NCBI GenBank assembly: GCA_050250915.1
Contig: JBFWNT010000003.1
Coordinates: forward strand, 170,679-234,678
DNA: 64,000 nt
Source of the DNA: Miltoncostaea sp050250915
Lineage (GTDB): Bacteria > Actinomycetota > Thermoleophilia > Miltoncostaeales > Miltoncostaeaceae
Direction: 5' to 3'
Shown here piece by piece: positions 1-10,300 of this stretch. The notes under the pieces were generated by a model. The model was not told where the DNA came from, did no database searches, and worked only from the letters and a program-made list of their open reading frames with translations. Made by a program: the position numbers and the translations under genes. Position 1 is the first letter of the stretch, and each line of letters begins with the position of its first letter.

Positions 1-154
1 CGAGATCGAGCGGGACGGCGACACCGTGGCCACCGTCTCGAAGCGGTGGTTCCGGATCCGCGACACCTACGGCGTCGAGGTCGCCGCCGGCGAGGACGCC
101 GCGCTGATGCTGGCCCTCACCGTGGCGATCGACGCGCTCACCACCCGGGGCTGA
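1..154 (+). CDS. C-terminal end of a LURP-one-related / YxjI-like protein (partial)
   Basis: An open frame enters from the left edge (first full codon at base 2) and ends with TGA at 152-154, giving 50 residues. The visible text includes SKRWFRIRDTYGVEV and DAALMLALTVAIDAL. This matches the last beta strand plus C-terminal helix of the LURP-one/scramblase-like fold, in which a central helix is wrapped by a beta barrel. The function of bacterial LURP-one proteins is largely unknown. The start lies outside the window, so length and neighbours upstream cannot be judged. It converges on the next gene with only 3 bases between stops. Confidence 0.6.
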   Translation, partial: EIERDGDTVATVSKRWFRIRDTYGVEVAAGEDAALMLALTVAIDALTTRG

Positions 155-157
155 CGC

Positions 158-562
158 CTACTCGCGGCGGTCGCCCACCCGGCGGGTCGCGGTGACGGTG
201 TAGGTGCTCGCCGCGCCCGACAGCAGGAAGTCGGGGTTCACGCACGGCTCCACGCCGCGGTGCTCGAACGTCCGCTCGATGGTGGCGCGGCACATCGGCA
301 GCGGCTCGCGGGCGGCGCGCAGCGAGCCGAAGCCCGCCTGGGTGCGCTGCAGCCGGCGCATCCGGTCCAGGTCGATCTCGACCCGGTAGACGCCCTCCAG
401 GCAGCCGACCCACGTGCGGCCCTCGCGCTCGTACGAGTACATGTTGGGGCAGCCGATCTCGACGCAGCCCGCCGGCTGCACCACGCGCTCACACGAGACG
501 GGGCATTGGCGGCAGGAGCCCGCCGCGTGCGAGGCCGCGGCCGCCGAAGGGGTCAGCGCCAC
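158..562 (-). CDS. Cysteine-rich hypothetical protein
   Basis: A 134-residue protein read from a GTG at 562. I do not recognise the family. It has an N-terminal cysteine cluster (SCRQCPVSCERVV, then AGCVEIGCPNMYSYE), one Cys in WVGCLEG and two late ones (PMCRAT, EPCVNP). The spacing would suit a zinc or iron-sulfur site, but that is inference. There is no signal peptide and no membrane segment. No clear Shine-Dalgarno site precedes the GTG, so the true start could be internal. It converges on the LURP-one fragment and lies downstream of dnaE on the same strand. Confidence 0.55.
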   Translation of the reverse strand: MALTPSAAAASHAAGSCRQCPVSCERVVQPAGCVEIGCPNMYSYEREGRTWVGCLEGVYRVEIDLDRMRRLQRTQAGFGSLRAAREPLPMCRATIERTFEHRGVEPCVNPDFLLSGAASTYTVTATRRVGDRRE

Positions 563-581
563 TGATGGTTCAGGTGGGGCA

Positions 582-600
582 CCCGGCTATTGAAGCCGGG
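582..600 (-). terminator. Hairpin downstream of dnaE
   Basis: A perfect 7-bp inverted repeat (CCCGGCT, 5-base loop, AGCCGGG) lies 38 bases beyond the dnaE stop and ahead of the next minus-strand gene. There is no T-tract after it, so it may be a transcript-stabilising hairpin rather than a classic intrinsic terminator. Confidence 0.35.
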
Positions 601-637
601 CTCCGCAGGGGCGGTCAAGCCGCGGCGGACACCCTGG

Positions 638-3600
638 TCAGGCGAGACACCGCTCGCCGAAGAGCGTCTTCAGCTCTGCTACGAGGCCGTTCGCCCGCGG
701 GTCCACCTTGAACTCGTCGCCGAGGTACAGCCGGCGCCGCCCTGCGCCCGTCTCGACGTCCACCACCACGGGCGCCGAACCGGCGTGATCGACCAGCAGG
801 CGGCGGAACTCGCCGAGCTCGGTGGCGGCCAGGCGGGCCACGGGGACGCGCACCACCAGCCGCTCCTCCTCGGCGGCCTCCTCGGGCGTGAACGGCTTCA
901 CGACCTGGGCGACGAGCTTCGTCTCGCCCTCCCCCTTCTGGTCGACACGGCCGGTGATGAGGACCAACCCGTCGGCCACCAGGTACTCGCGGCACTCGGT
1001 CATGACCGCGGGGACCACGACCACCTCGACCGAGCCCTGGAGGTCGTCGAGGCGGATGAACATCATCGGCTCGCCGCGGCGGGTGGTGATGTTCTTCACC
1101 ATCCCGATGATCCCGCCGACCGTGACCGTCTCGTTGTCGGCGCGCTCCGCCAGCGCGGCGATGCCGCAGCTGACCGCCCGGGCCAGCTGCTGACGGCAGT
1201 CCTGGAGCGGGTGGCTCGACACGTACAGCCCCAGCGCCTCCTTCTCGGCGGCCAGCAACTCGTCGCGCGGCATCTCGCGCAGGCCGATCGGCGGGTCCAG
1301 CTCGACGATCCCCGCCGGTGCGCCGCCGTCGTCGCCGCCGCCCATCATCCCGCCGAACAGCGACTCCTGGCCGGCGGCGATGTCGTTGCGCCGGCGCGCC
1401 GCGGCGGCGACGGCCGCCGGGATGGCCTCGAGCATCCCGAGGCGGGTCGCGCCGGTGCAGTCGAGGGCGCCGGAGCGCACCAGGCTCTCCAGGGCGCGCT
1501 TGTTGACCTGGGCCTGGTCGACCCGCCGGCAGAAGTCCCAGATCGTCTCGAACGGGCCGGCCGCGTCGCGCGCGGTGATGATCGCCGACACCGCCGGCCC
1601 GCCGACGCCCTTCACCGCGGTCAGGCCGAAGCGGATCTCCGCCTCCCCCGTGACCGCGAAGTCGGCGCGGCTCACGTTCACGTCCGGCGGCAGCACCGCC
1701 AGGCCCATGTCGGTGCACGCCGACACGTAGAACGGCACCCGGTCCTTCGTGTCCATCACCGAGCTGAGGAGCGACGCCATGTACTCGGCCGGGTGGTTCG
1801 CCTTGAGGTAGGCGGTCCGGTAGGCCAGCAGGGCGTAACAGGCGGCGTGGCTCTTGTTGAACGAGTAGTCGCCGGCCGCCTCGCAGAGGGCCCACAGGCT
1901 CTGGGCGACGGGCTTCGCGGTGCCGCTGGCCAGGCACCCCTCGATGAACTCGTCCTTCAGCGAGGCCATCAGGACCTTGTCCTTCTTGCCCACCGCCTTG
2001 CGCAGGTCGTCCGCGCGCGACGGCGAGAACCCGGCGAGCGCCCGGGAGATCGCCATCAGCTGCTCCTGGTACACCGCCACCCCGTAGGTGGGGCCGGTGA
2101 TCGGCTCCAGGCGGGGGTCCTCGAAGGTGACCCGCGCGGGGTCGCGCTTGTTGCGCGCGTACGTGCTGATGAACGCCATCGGGCCCGGGCGGTACAGGGC
2201 GACCAGGGCGATCAGGTCGGCGAACTCGGTGGGGCCCACCTCGCGGAGCGCCTCGCGCATGCCGCTCGACTCGAACTGGAACACGCCGATCGCGTCTCCG
2301 CGGGCGAGCATGCGGTACGTGGCCTCGTCGTCGAGCGGGACGGTCTCGATGTCGAGCTCCACCCCGTGGCGGTCGCGGATGAGCGCGAGCGCGCCGTCGA
2401 TGACGTCGATGTTCCGCAGGCCCAGGAAGTCCATCTTCAGCAGCCCGAGCGCCTCGACGTCGTGGTCGGGGACCTGGGTGACGACGTTGCCCTCGTCGTC
2501 CACCCGCACCGGCACGTAGTCGGTCACGTCGCCCGGCGCGATGACCACGCCGGCGGCGTGGACGCCCTCGTTGCGGACCAGGCCCTCGAGCGGGCGGGCC
2601 GTGTCGATGATCTGGCGGGTGACCGCGTCGTCGTCGTAGGCCTGCTTCAGCTCGGTGCCGGCCTTCATCGCGTCCTCGAGGCGGATGCCGATGGGCCGCT
2701 CCGGCACGAGCTTGGCGATGCGGTCGACCTGGCCGTACGTGTGCCCCAGCACGCGGCCCGAGTCGCGGACCACCGCGCGGGCCAGCAGCTTGCCGAACGT
2801 CCCGATGCGGGCCACCGCGCTGCGGCCGTACTTCTCGGTGACGTAGGCCACCACCCGGTCGCGGCCGGCGACGGAGAAGTCGGAGTCGATGTCCGGCATC
2901 GACTTGCGGCCCGGGTTGAGGAAGCGCTCGAACAGCAGGTCGTGGGCGAGCGGGTCCAGGTCGACGATGCGCAGCGAGTACGCCACCAGCGACCCCGCGG
3001 CCGAGCCGCGCCCCGGGCCCACGCCGACGCCGTTCTCGCGCGCCCAGCGCATGTAGTCCCACACGATCAGGAAGTAGCTGGCGAAGCCCATGTCCCTGAT
3101 CACGCCGAGCTCGAACCGCAGCCGCTCCTCCGCGGCCGCCGGCCAGCCCCCGGGGTAGCGCCGGTCCAGGCCCTCGCGGCAGAGCCGCTCCAGGTAGACC
3201 TCGGCCGACTCGCCGCCCGGCACCGGGAAGCGCGGCAGCTTGATGTCGCCGAGCGGCAGGTCGAGGGCCTTGCACCGCTCCGCGATCTCCAGCGACACCG
3301 GCAGCGCGTCGACGAAGTCCGGCAGCGCGGCGGCCATCTCCGCGCCGGTCTTGAGGTAGAACTCCTTCGTCTCGAAGCGGAAGCGCTTCGGGTTGCTCAG
3401 CAGGTCGCGCGTCTGGATGGCCAGGAGCGCCTCGTGCGAGTCGGCGTCCTCCCGGCACGGGTAGTGGGCGTCACAGGTCGCCACCAGCGGCAGCCCCGCG
3501 TCCGCGGCGAGCGTCCGCAGTCGCGCGTTGATGCCCGTCTGGATCTCCAGCCCCGCGTGCTGGACCTCCACGTAGACGTCGTCGCGGCCGAAGATCTGGG

Positions 3601-4090
3601 CCAGCGTGTCGAGCTCGGCGCGGGCGGCGGCCTCGTCCTGGCGCTCCAGGCTGGAGCAGACGACGCCGGAGAGGCACCCGGAGAGGGCGATGATGCCGTC
3701 GGCGTGTCGCTCCATGAGCTCGTGCGAGATGCGCGGCTTGCGGTGGTAGCCCTCGAGGTAGCCGGCCGAGCAGAGCTTGATGAGGTTGTAGTAGCCCTCG
3801 GTGGTCTCGGCGAGGAGCGTCAGGTGGTTGCGCCGCTCGCGGCTGGGGCGCTCGCCGTGGTCGGGCACCACGTAGGCCTCCAGACCCACCACCGGGGTGA
3901 TGCCCCGCTTGGTGGCCTTGCGGTACAGCTCGACGGCGCCGCTCATCACGCCGTGGTCGGTCAGCGCGACCGCCGGCTGCCCCATCCCCTCCACGACGTC
4001 GAGGAGCCGGTCGATCTTGCACGCCCCGTCGAGCACCGAGTAGTCCGAGTGGACGTGGAGGTGGACGAAGGGCGGGTCGGCGGTCGGCAC
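638..4090 (-). CDS. dnaE: DNA polymerase III subunit alpha
   Basis: Replicative polymerase of the C family (DnaE1 type), about 1150 residues. The order is: N-terminal PHP domain beginning HLHVHSDYSVLDG with the metal-type histidines; polymerase palm with the catalytic acidic motif PDIDSDF near residue 398; fingers and helix-hairpin-helix regions (KDKVLMASLKDEFIEG, SFNKSHAACYALLAYRTAYLK); and an OB-fold nucleic-acid binding domain near residue 1000 (VTVGGIIGMVKNI). I chose the GTG at 4090 because homologues begin just before the PHP motif. The same frame stays open to 4255, but that extension looks unrelated to the family. It is divergent from the SnoaL-like gene across a 273-base gap that should hold both promoters. 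Confidence 0.95.
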   Translation of the reverse strand: MPTADPPFVHLHVHSDYSVLDGACKIDRLLDVVEGMGQPAVALTDHGVMSGAVELYRKATKRGITPVVGLEAYVVPDHGERPSRERRNHLTLLAETTEGYYNLIKLCSAGYLEGYHRKPRISHELMERHADGIIALSGCLSGVVCSSLERQDEAAARAELDTLAQIFGRDDVYVEVQHAGLEIQTGINARLRTLAADAGLPLVATCDAHYPCREDADSHEALLAIQTRDLLSNPKRFRFETKEFYLKTGAEMAAALPDFVDALPVSLEIAERCKALDLPLGDIKLPRFPVPGGESAEVYLERLCREGLDRRYPGGWPAAAEERLRFELGVIRDMGFASYFLIVWDYMRWARENGVGVGPGRGSAAGSLVAYSLRIVDLDPLAHDLLFERFLNPGRKSMPDIDSDFSVAGRDRVVAYVTEKYGRSAVARIGTFGKLLARAVVRDSGRVLGHTYGQVDRIAKLVPERPIGIRLEDAMKAGTELKQAYDDDAVTRQIIDTARPLEGLVRNEGVHAAGVVIAPGDVTDYVPVRVDDEGNVVTQVPDHDVEALGLLKMDFLGLRNIDVIDGALALIRDRHGVELDIETVPLDDEATYRMLARGDAIGVFQFESSGMREALREVGPTEFADLIALVALYRPGPMAFISTYARNKRDPARVTFEDPRLEPITGPTYGVAVYQEQLMAISRALAGFSPSRADDLRKAVGKKDKVLMASLKDEFIEGCLASGTAKPVAQSLWALCEAAGDYSFNKSHAACYALLAYRTAYLKANHPAEYMASLLSSVMDTKDRVPFYVSACTDMGLAVLPPDVNVSRADFAVTGEAEIRFGLTAVKGVGGPAVSAIITARDAAGPFETIWDFCRRVDQAQVNKRALESLVRSGALDCTGATRLGMLEAIPAAVAAAARRRNDIAAGQESLFGGMMGGGDDGGAPAGIVELDPPIGLREMPRDELLAAEKEALGLYVSSHPLQDCRQQLARAVSCGIAALAERADNETVTVGGIIGMVKNITTRRGEPMMFIRLDDLQGSVEVVVVPAVMTECREYLVADGLVLITGRVDQKGEGETKLVAQVVKPFTPEEAAEEERLVVRVPVARLAATELGEFRRLLVDHAGSAPVVVDVETGAGRRRLYLGDEFKVDPRANGLVAELKTLFGERCLA

Positions 4091-4363
4091 GGGGCGGTCA
4101 GAGTCGCATACGGGGGAGGGCCGGACAAGACACGTCGACGCTAGATGCGGGGGTTCTCTGCGGAGCCCGACCCCAGGGGTGGTGGAGGACGCGCAGGGGA
4201 CCGCACCACCGGCCGCGCGAGCGCGCCCGACCCGGTCCACAGCACCATGGCGCATGCCCCGGACGCCATGCCCCGCGTCTCACGTCGTGGACCCGGCCTT
4301 CCCCGCACCCGCCCGCCCGGCGTAGCGTCGGGCCTCGGGCGCAGGACCACGATCGGAGGAGAC

Positions 4364-4792
4364 ATGATCGCGAACTCGGCCGGCGCCCTCGCCGCCCGCG
4401 GCATCCAGCTGTTCAACTCGGCCGACTGGGACGGCCTCCGCGAGCTCTGCGCCGCGGATGTGGTCTACACCGAGACCGGCACCTCCCTGCGGCTGGAGGG
4501 GGTGGACGCGTGCGACGCGGCGTGGCATGCCTGGCGCACGGCGATGCCCGACCTGAACGGCACCGTGCTGCGCACGCTGGAGGACGGCGACGTGGCGGCG
4601 ATCGAGATCCACTGGGTCGGCACGCAGACCGGCCCGCTGGCCACGCCGGACGGGGAGATCCCCCCCACCGGCCGGCGGATCGAGATCCGGTCGACGCAGT
4701 GGGTCACCGCGCGCGACGGGCACACGGCGGTGATCGACCACCACCTCGACGTCATGGGGATCCTGGGCCAGCTCGGGGTGCTGGGCGGCTGA
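4364..4792 (+). CDS. SnoaL-like / NTF2-fold ester cyclase family protein
   Basis: A 142-residue protein starting at ATG 4364, with GGAGGA 3 bases upstream. The pattern is typical of the SnoaL/ketosteroid-isomerase NTF2 fold: an N-terminal helix pair with an AARGIQLFNSADWDGLRELCAADVVY-type layout, then strands with GTQTGPL and a PPTGRRIEIR segment, and a final strand ending HHLDVMG. Such proteins act as small cyclases, isomerases or hydrolases, or have no known activity. No catalytic assignment is safe here. It stands alone between dnaE (divergent) and the thioesterase gene (convergent). Confidence 0.8.
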   Translation: MIANSAGALAARGIQLFNSADWDGLRELCAADVVYTETGTSLRLEGVDACDAAWHAWRTAMPDLNGTVLRTLEDGDVAAIEIHWVGTQTGPLATPDGEIPPTGRRIEIRSTQWVTARDGHTAVIDHHLDVMGILGQLGVLGG

Positions 4793-4819
4793 CCCGCCGC
4801 GGCCGCGGGGCGGCCGGGG

Positions 4820-5215
4820 TCACGCCGGGGCGTCGTGCAGGCGCACCGGCACGGCCCGGCCGTCCTCGGCCGTGACCATGGTGAACGTGGCCCGGCAGAC
4901 GTCGCGCGTGACCTTGCGCCCCGGGTCCTCGGCGCGCGCCGTCAGCGCGACGGTGAGCGAGCTGGTGCCCACGCGGTCGATGCGCGCCTCCACGTGGCAG
5001 ACCTCGCCGGCGTGCACCGAGCCGCTCCACACGCAGTCGTCGATGGCCTTGAAGTACACGGTCTGCCCCGGCGCGACGGCGCGGGTGGCGACCACCCAGG
5101 CGGCCATGTCCATCCAGCTCATCATGTGGCCGCCGTGCATGACGCCCAGGTGGTTGGATTGGGCGGGCATGACCATGATCGAGAGCACGTACGGCTCGCC
5201 GGCCGGGCTACTCAT
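4820..5215 (-). CDS. Hotdog-fold acyl-CoA thioesterase
   Basis: A 131-residue single-hotdog protein of the acyl-CoA hydrolase (YciA/BFIT) type, expected to hydrolyse acyl-CoA to the free acid and CoA in the cytosol. The signature segment NHLGVMHGGHMMSWMD corresponds to the GTLFGG-W-D active-site helix of the family. It is the last gene of the minus-strand catabolic run. Its start overlaps the end of the acyl-CoA dehydrogenase gene by 8 bases, so translational coupling is likely. The context suggests it removes or recycles acyl-CoA intermediates of amino-acid breakdown (inference). Confidence 0.85.
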   Translation of the reverse strand: MSSPAGEPYVLSIMVMPAQSNHLGVMHGGHMMSWMDMAAWVVATRAVAPGQTVYFKAIDDCVWSGSVHAGEVCHVEARIDRVGTSSLTVALTARAEDPGRKVTRDVCRATFTMVTAEDGRAVPVRLHDAPA

Positions 5216-6347
5216 GGGCGCCGACCGCCCGCGCGATCACCATCTTCTGGACCTCCGAGGTGCCCTCGCCGATCTCCAGGATCTTCGCGTCGCGGTAGAG
5301 GCGGCTGATGGGGCTCTCCTCCATCCAGCCGTAGCCGCCGTGGAGGTGGAGGCTCCGCTCCGCGACCGTCTGGGCCAGGCGGCCGGCGGTGAGCTTCGCC
5401 ATCGCCGCGACGCCCGTCGCGTCGCCCCCGCCGTCCTTCACGCGGGCCGCGTGGTACAGCAGGCAGCGCGCCGCCGTGATCTCGGCGGCCATCTCGGCCA
5501 GGGTGAACTGGACGGCCTGGAAGCCCACGATCGCGCGGCCGAACTGGCGCCGCTCGCGCGCGTGCCGCAGGGCGAGCTCGAACGCCCCCTGGGCCAGGCC
5601 CACCCCCATGGCGGCGATGGCGATGCGGCCGCCGTCGAGCGCCGTCAGCGCCTGGCGCAACCCGGCGCCGCGCGGCCCGAGGAGCGCCCCCGGGCCCACC
5701 TCCACCCCGTCGAGGGTCACCGGCCGGGTGTCGCTGGCCCGCCAGCCGATCTTGCGCAGCGGCGCGTCGGGGCGGTAGCCGGGGGCGTCGGCCGGGACGA
5801 TGAACGCGCTGATCTCGCCGTCGCCGCTCAGCGCCGTGACGGTGCAGCACGCGGTGATGTCGGTGCCGGCGTTGGTGATGAACATCTTGGACCCGTCGAT
5901 CCGCCAGCCCCCGTCGACGGCGGTCGCGCGGGTGCGGGTGGCGCCGGCGTCCGACCCCGCCTCCGGTTCGGTGAGCCCGAACGCCGCCAGCGTCCGGCCC
6001 GCCGCGAGGTCGGGCACCCAGCGCTCCCGCTGCTCCGGCGTGCCGAACATGACGATCGGCATGGTCCCCAGCCCGGTGTGCGCCGCGACGGTCACGGCGA
6101 CCGCCGAGTCCACCCGGGCGAGCTCCTCGATCGCGATCGCGTAGGAGAGCGTGTCCAGGCCGGCGCCGCCCAGCTCCTCCGGCACCGTCATGCCCATGAG
6201 CCCCAGCTCTCCCAGGGCCGCGACGATCGCGTACGGGAAGCGGCCCTCGCGGTCGAGCTCCTCGGCGACCGGCGCGATCTCGCCCTCCGCGACCTCCCGG
6301 ACGGTCGCGCGGAGGACCACCTGCTCGCCGGTGAGCCCCTCGTTCAC
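5208..6347 (-). CDS. Acyl-CoA dehydrogenase
   Basis: A 379-residue flavoprotein of the short/branched-chain acyl-CoA dehydrogenase type, catalysing alpha-beta desaturation of acyl-CoA with electron transfer to ETF. Visible landmarks are FGLTEPEAGSDAGATRT and SKMFITNAGTDI (FAD/substrate domain), RRQFGRAIVGFQAVQ, and a C-terminal LEIGEGTSEVQ carrying the glutamate expected as catalytic base. Its start overlaps the dehydrogenase gene upstream by 4 bases. The preceding enzymes would convert branched or aryl amino acids to acyl-CoAs, so isovaleryl- or isobutyryl-type substrates are plausible. That specificity cannot be read from sequence alone. Confidence 0.93.
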   Translation of the reverse strand: MNEGLTGEQVVLRATVREVAEGEIAPVAEELDREGRFPYAIVAALGELGLMGMTVPEELGGAGLDTLSYAIAIEELARVDSAVAVTVAAHTGLGTMPIVMFGTPEQRERWVPDLAAGRTLAAFGLTEPEAGSDAGATRTRATAVDGGWRIDGSKMFITNAGTDITACCTVTALSGDGEISAFIVPADAPGYRPDAPLRKIGWRASDTRPVTLDGVEVGPGALLGPRGAGLRQALTALDGGRIAIAAMGVGLAQGAFELALRHARERRQFGRAIVGFQAVQFTLAEMAAEITAARCLLYHAARVKDGGGDATGVAAMAKLTAGRLAQTVAERSLHLHGGYGWMEESPISRLYRDAKILEIGEGTSEVQKMVIARAVGAHE

Positions 6348-7396
6348 GAGTGCGCCGCCGGCGCCAGGCGCCCGGCCGCGCGGCGGTGCGCGGCCTCCAG
6401 CAGGGTCCCGCCGCCCTCGGCGGCGGAGGCGATCAGCTCGCGGACCACGTCGCCGATGCCGTTGGCCGCGACGCCCGCCCGGCCGGCGTCCCAGCCATCG
6501 AGCTCCTGCGAGACGCAGATGAGCCCGCCGGCGTTGGCGACGAAGTCCGGCACGTAGCCGATCCCGAGGTCGCGCAGATCCGCGGCGACCCCGTCGTCCG
6601 AGAGCTGGTTGTTGGCCGAGCCCACCACCCAGCGGCAGCGCAGCCGCTGCACGGAGGCGCGGGTGAGCCCGCCCCCCATCGCGCAGGGCGCGAGGATGTC
6701 GCAGGGCTGGACGAGGGCGATCGCCGGGTCGAGCGCGCGCCCGCCCGTGCGCGCGGCCACGGCCACGGCGCGCTCGGCGCGGATGTCGGCGACCATCACC
6801 TGCGCGCCCTCGGCCGCGAGCAGCAGGGAGAGCGCCGCGCCCACCTTCCCCGCCCCCTCCACCACCACCCGGGCGCCGGCCAGGCCCGGCTCGCCGGTCT
6901 CGTGCTCCCAGGCGGCGCGCATCGCGGCCAGCACGCCACGGGCCGTGTACGGGGACGGATCGCCGTCCCAGCCCCCCGGCCCCCCGGGGAGCCCCAGCAC
7001 GTACGGCGTGTGGGCGCGCAGCGCGGCCATGTCGGCGGGCGTGGTCCCGACGTCCTCCGCGGTGTGGTACCAGCCGCCGAAGAGGCTCACCACCTCCGCG
7101 TAGGCGCGCCAGAGGTCCGGGGAGCGCAGTTGCTCGGGGTCGCCCAGGATCACGGCCTTCCCGCCCCCCAGATCCAGCCCGGCGGCGGCCGCCTTCAGCG
7201 TCATCCCCTCCGCGAGGCGCAGCGCGTCGATGGTCGCGCTGGCCTCGCAGGCGTAGGGGTGGAACCGGGTGCCGCCCACCGCCGGCCCGAGCGCGGTGGA
7301 GTGGACCGCCACGATCGCCCGGAGCCCCGACCGCGGGTCCTCGGCGTGGACGACGCGCTCGTAGGGCCCCACCGCCGCATCGTCGATGATGTTCAT
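6344..7396 (-). CDS. Leu/Phe/Val dehydrogenase (Glu/Leu/Phe/Val dehydrogenase family)
   Basis: A 350-residue NAD(P)-dependent amino-acid dehydrogenase that would deaminate branched-chain or aromatic amino acids to 2-oxo acids. The N-terminal half has the family signature GLDLGGGKAVILGDP with the catalytic lysine. The Rossmann half contains VVVEGAGKVGAALSLLL. Near the C terminus ANNQLSDD and YVPDFVANAGGLICVS match the family. The length is normal. The start ATG has GGAGGAGG upstream and overlaps the TGA of the oxidoreductase gene as ATGA. It supplies exactly the kind of 2-oxo acid that the upstream ferredoxin oxidoreductase could use. Confidence 0.92.
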   Translation of the reverse strand: MNIIDDAAVGPYERVVHAEDPRSGLRAIVAVHSTALGPAVGGTRFHPYACEASATIDALRLAEGMTLKAAAAGLDLGGGKAVILGDPEQLRSPDLWRAYAEVVSLFGGWYHTAEDVGTTPADMAALRAHTPYVLGLPGGPGGWDGDPSPYTARGVLAAMRAAWEHETGEPGLAGARVVVEGAGKVGAALSLLLAAEGAQVMVADIRAERAVAVAARTGGRALDPAIALVQPCDILAPCAMGGGLTRASVQRLRCRWVVGSANNQLSDDGVAADLRDLGIGYVPDFVANAGGLICVSQELDGWDAGRAGVAANGIGDVVRELIASAAEGGGTLLEAAHRRAAGRLAPAAHS

Positions 7397-10300
7397 CGCC
7401 CCTCCTCCATGAGCCGGGCGAACCGCGCGTACGCGGCGTCCTCCTTGGGGTACCGGACCCCGCGGAACCCGGTGACGGTCTCCGGCAGCCGCAGCGCCTC
7501 CTCGGCGGCGGCGCCCCGCAGGCGGCCCTCGTGGACCGCCCCGACCACCTCGCCGGCGTACCAGTCGCGGAAGGCGCGCTCGCGGCGGTGCCACGACGGC
7601 ATCAGCCGGCGCAGGAACCGGGCGCGGCGCACCAGGCGCAGCTGCCAGTCGCGGGTGGTCATGTCCCACTCGACGTGCCGGCCCATCAGGTCGAACGCCG
7701 GGCGGTTGAGGTGCTCGTAGGTGATCCGGTCGCCGCGCGCCCGGTCGATCCCGAAGCGCTCGCGGTCGCGGGCGTACTTCCGCCCGCTGGTGAGCTGGTG
7801 CGCCACGAACACCTCGTCCTTGATCGCCATCGCCCGGTGCAGGTTGTGGACGGCGGCGGGCACCAGCGCCGGGGCCGCCGCGCGCACGCGCTCGACCCCG
7901 TCGAGGTAGGCGTCGGCGTAGGCCGCGCCGCCCCAGGCCACGATCTCGGGCAGCCGCGGCGCCAGCATCCGCATGGCCGACTCGCCCAGGCCCGACGCGC
8001 GCGCCCGCTCCACCGCCGCCCGGAACGCCCGGCGCTCGCGGCGGGAGCGGATCCAGCCCTCCTCGCGGTCGATCAGCGCGTCGGCCGTGTCGGGGGCCGC
8101 CGGGTCGGCGTCGGTCGCGGCCAGCACGCGCCCCAGCAGGAACGCGCGGAGGTTGGCCTCGGCCCGGCGGCCGGTGACCGCCCGCACCGCCGACTCCATG
8201 GCCTCGAGGGGCATCGGGATCCAGCCGCGCTGCCAGGCGGCGCCCAGGAGGGCGACGTTGGCGTAGATCCGGTCGCCGAGGACCCGCTTCGCGGCGGCCG
8301 AGACGTCGGTGGCCAGCAGGCCGCCGGGGCGCGTCTCGGCGTTCGCGCGCTCCAGCAGGTCCTCGGGGTGGGAGGCGTCGCCGGTCAGGATGCTCGTGGT
8401 GGGCCGGCGGTGGGTGTCCATCACGGCGGCGGTGCGCGCCGGCGACGCCAGCCGCAGGGCGCGGGCGCACTCGATGGGGTCCAGGCCGATGATCAGGTCG
8501 GCCTCGCCCGCGGCGATCTCGGCGGGCAGCGGCACGGCGCCGTCGTGCATCACCACGTGGCTGAACACGCCGCCGCCGCGCTGCGCCATGCCCTTGCGGT
8601 GGAAGACCTCCACCTCGGGCCACTCGCCGGCGGCGGCCTCGATCAGGATGCGGCCGGCCACGCCGATGCCCATCCCGCCGACCCCGGCCAGGTGCACCCG
8701 GTAGGGGCCGTCGGCGCGGTGCACATCCGGCGCGGGCGGCGGCGTCAGGTCGGCCATGGTGCGCTCGGCGGGCGGGCGGGAGCGGTGGATGGTGACCCGC
8801 TCGAAGCTGGGGCACGCCTTGATCGCCGCGCAGTAGCCGTCGTCGACGCAGACGTCCTCGCTGATCGCCACCTTCTGGCCGAGCGGCGTCTGGGCGAGCT
8901 CCAGGCCGGGGCAGCCGGTGGCCCTGGTGCACTCGCGGCAGTTCTCGCAGGTCTCCTCGGCGATGTTGTACCGGGTGACCTCCGGCAGGTGGCCCCGCTC
9001 GGCCACCGTGGCGGCCCGCTCGGCGCGGCGGCGCCGGCCCGAGGTGATGGCGCACTCCTTGTCGGAGATCACCACCCGCGTGCCGTCCATCAGCAGCGCC
9101 CGCTCCAGCAGGGCCATGTGCCCCTCGCGGTCGTCCGGGTTGGAGCGGGCCAGGAAGTCCGGGCCCATGGCCGCGACGATGCGCTCGATCTCGAGGGGCG
9201 TCTGCGGCCGGCCCATCAGGTCGGTCTCGCTGGCCGGCGTGCCCTGGTGGCCGGTCATCGCCGTGTTCTTGTTGTCGAGGATCACGTAGAGGATGTCCTG
9301 GCGCGCCTTGATCGCGTTGGCGATCGTGGACATCTCGCCGTGGAAGAACGTGCCGTCGCCCACCAGCACGTAGTGCTTGTTGGTGACGTGCGGCGCGGCG
9401 CCGGCGCCGGTGGCGCCGCCGAGGCCCATCGCCGACAGGTCGTGCATCTCGCCGAACGGCGGCAGCACGGCCATCGAGTAGCAGCCGATGCCGCCGTGGG
9501 CGATCACGTCCACCGGGGCCGAGCCGTGCACGCGGCGCATGTAGTCCGGGTCCATCAGCCGCGTGCGGATCTCCAGCATGGGCGAGCTGGTGCCGCGGTG
9601 CGGGCAGCCGGCGCAGTAGGTGGGCGTCCGCGGCGTCACGGCCAGGGCGCGGGCGGTGAGGGCGCGGGCGCGCTCCTCGGCGGCGCGGGCGCGGTCCGCC
9701 GACGCCGCCGGGAACGCGTCCGCCGACCCGAGCACCAGCCGTGAGAGCGCCGCCAGGGCGATGTCCGGGTCCATGCCCGAGCCCTCGGGGAACCCCCGCA
9801 CGCCCCCGGGGAAGGCCTTCCCCCACACCGCCTGGCGGCGCCCCTCCAGCGCCCGCCGCACCTGGTCCTCCAGGTGCCCGGCGCGCTCCTCCATGACCAC
9901 GACCTCGTCCACCCGGTCCGCGAGCCGGCGCACCGCCGCCGCGTCGACCGGCCAGGTGAGCCCGAGGCGCAGGACGGGGACCTGGCCGTCGAGCTCCAGC
10001 TCCAGGAGCGCGCGGCGAAGGAGTGGGTAGGCGGCGCCGGACACGGCGATCCCGAAGCGGTGTGCCCTTCCGCGTGCGGGCTCGAGCCGGTCGACGCCGC
10101 CCGCCCGGGCCGCCGCCGAGAGGAGCGGCAGCCGCCGCTCGAGGATGTCGGCCTCGAGCGACGTCGCGAAGGGGGGCAGTGAGACGGCGTGGTCCATGCG
10201 GATCGCCCTCGTGTCGAGGGCGATCCGATCGCGCGGGCCGACGACGGGCGCGCGGTTGGGGGCGAGATCAACCACGCCGGCGCCGTCGGCCTGCACGGTG

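Noticed and set aside
590..4144. A 1184-codon open frame on the plus strand opposite dnaE
   Set aside because: Its product is a His/Arg/Val/Glu-rich sequence with no domain, as expected from the antisense of a very GC-rich gene; dnaE on the other strand is unmistakable.
7531..9744. A 737-codon open frame opposite the 2-oxoacid oxidoreductase
   Set aside because: Composition (Gly/Arg/His/Val) is that of an antisense shadow and it has no recognisable motif.
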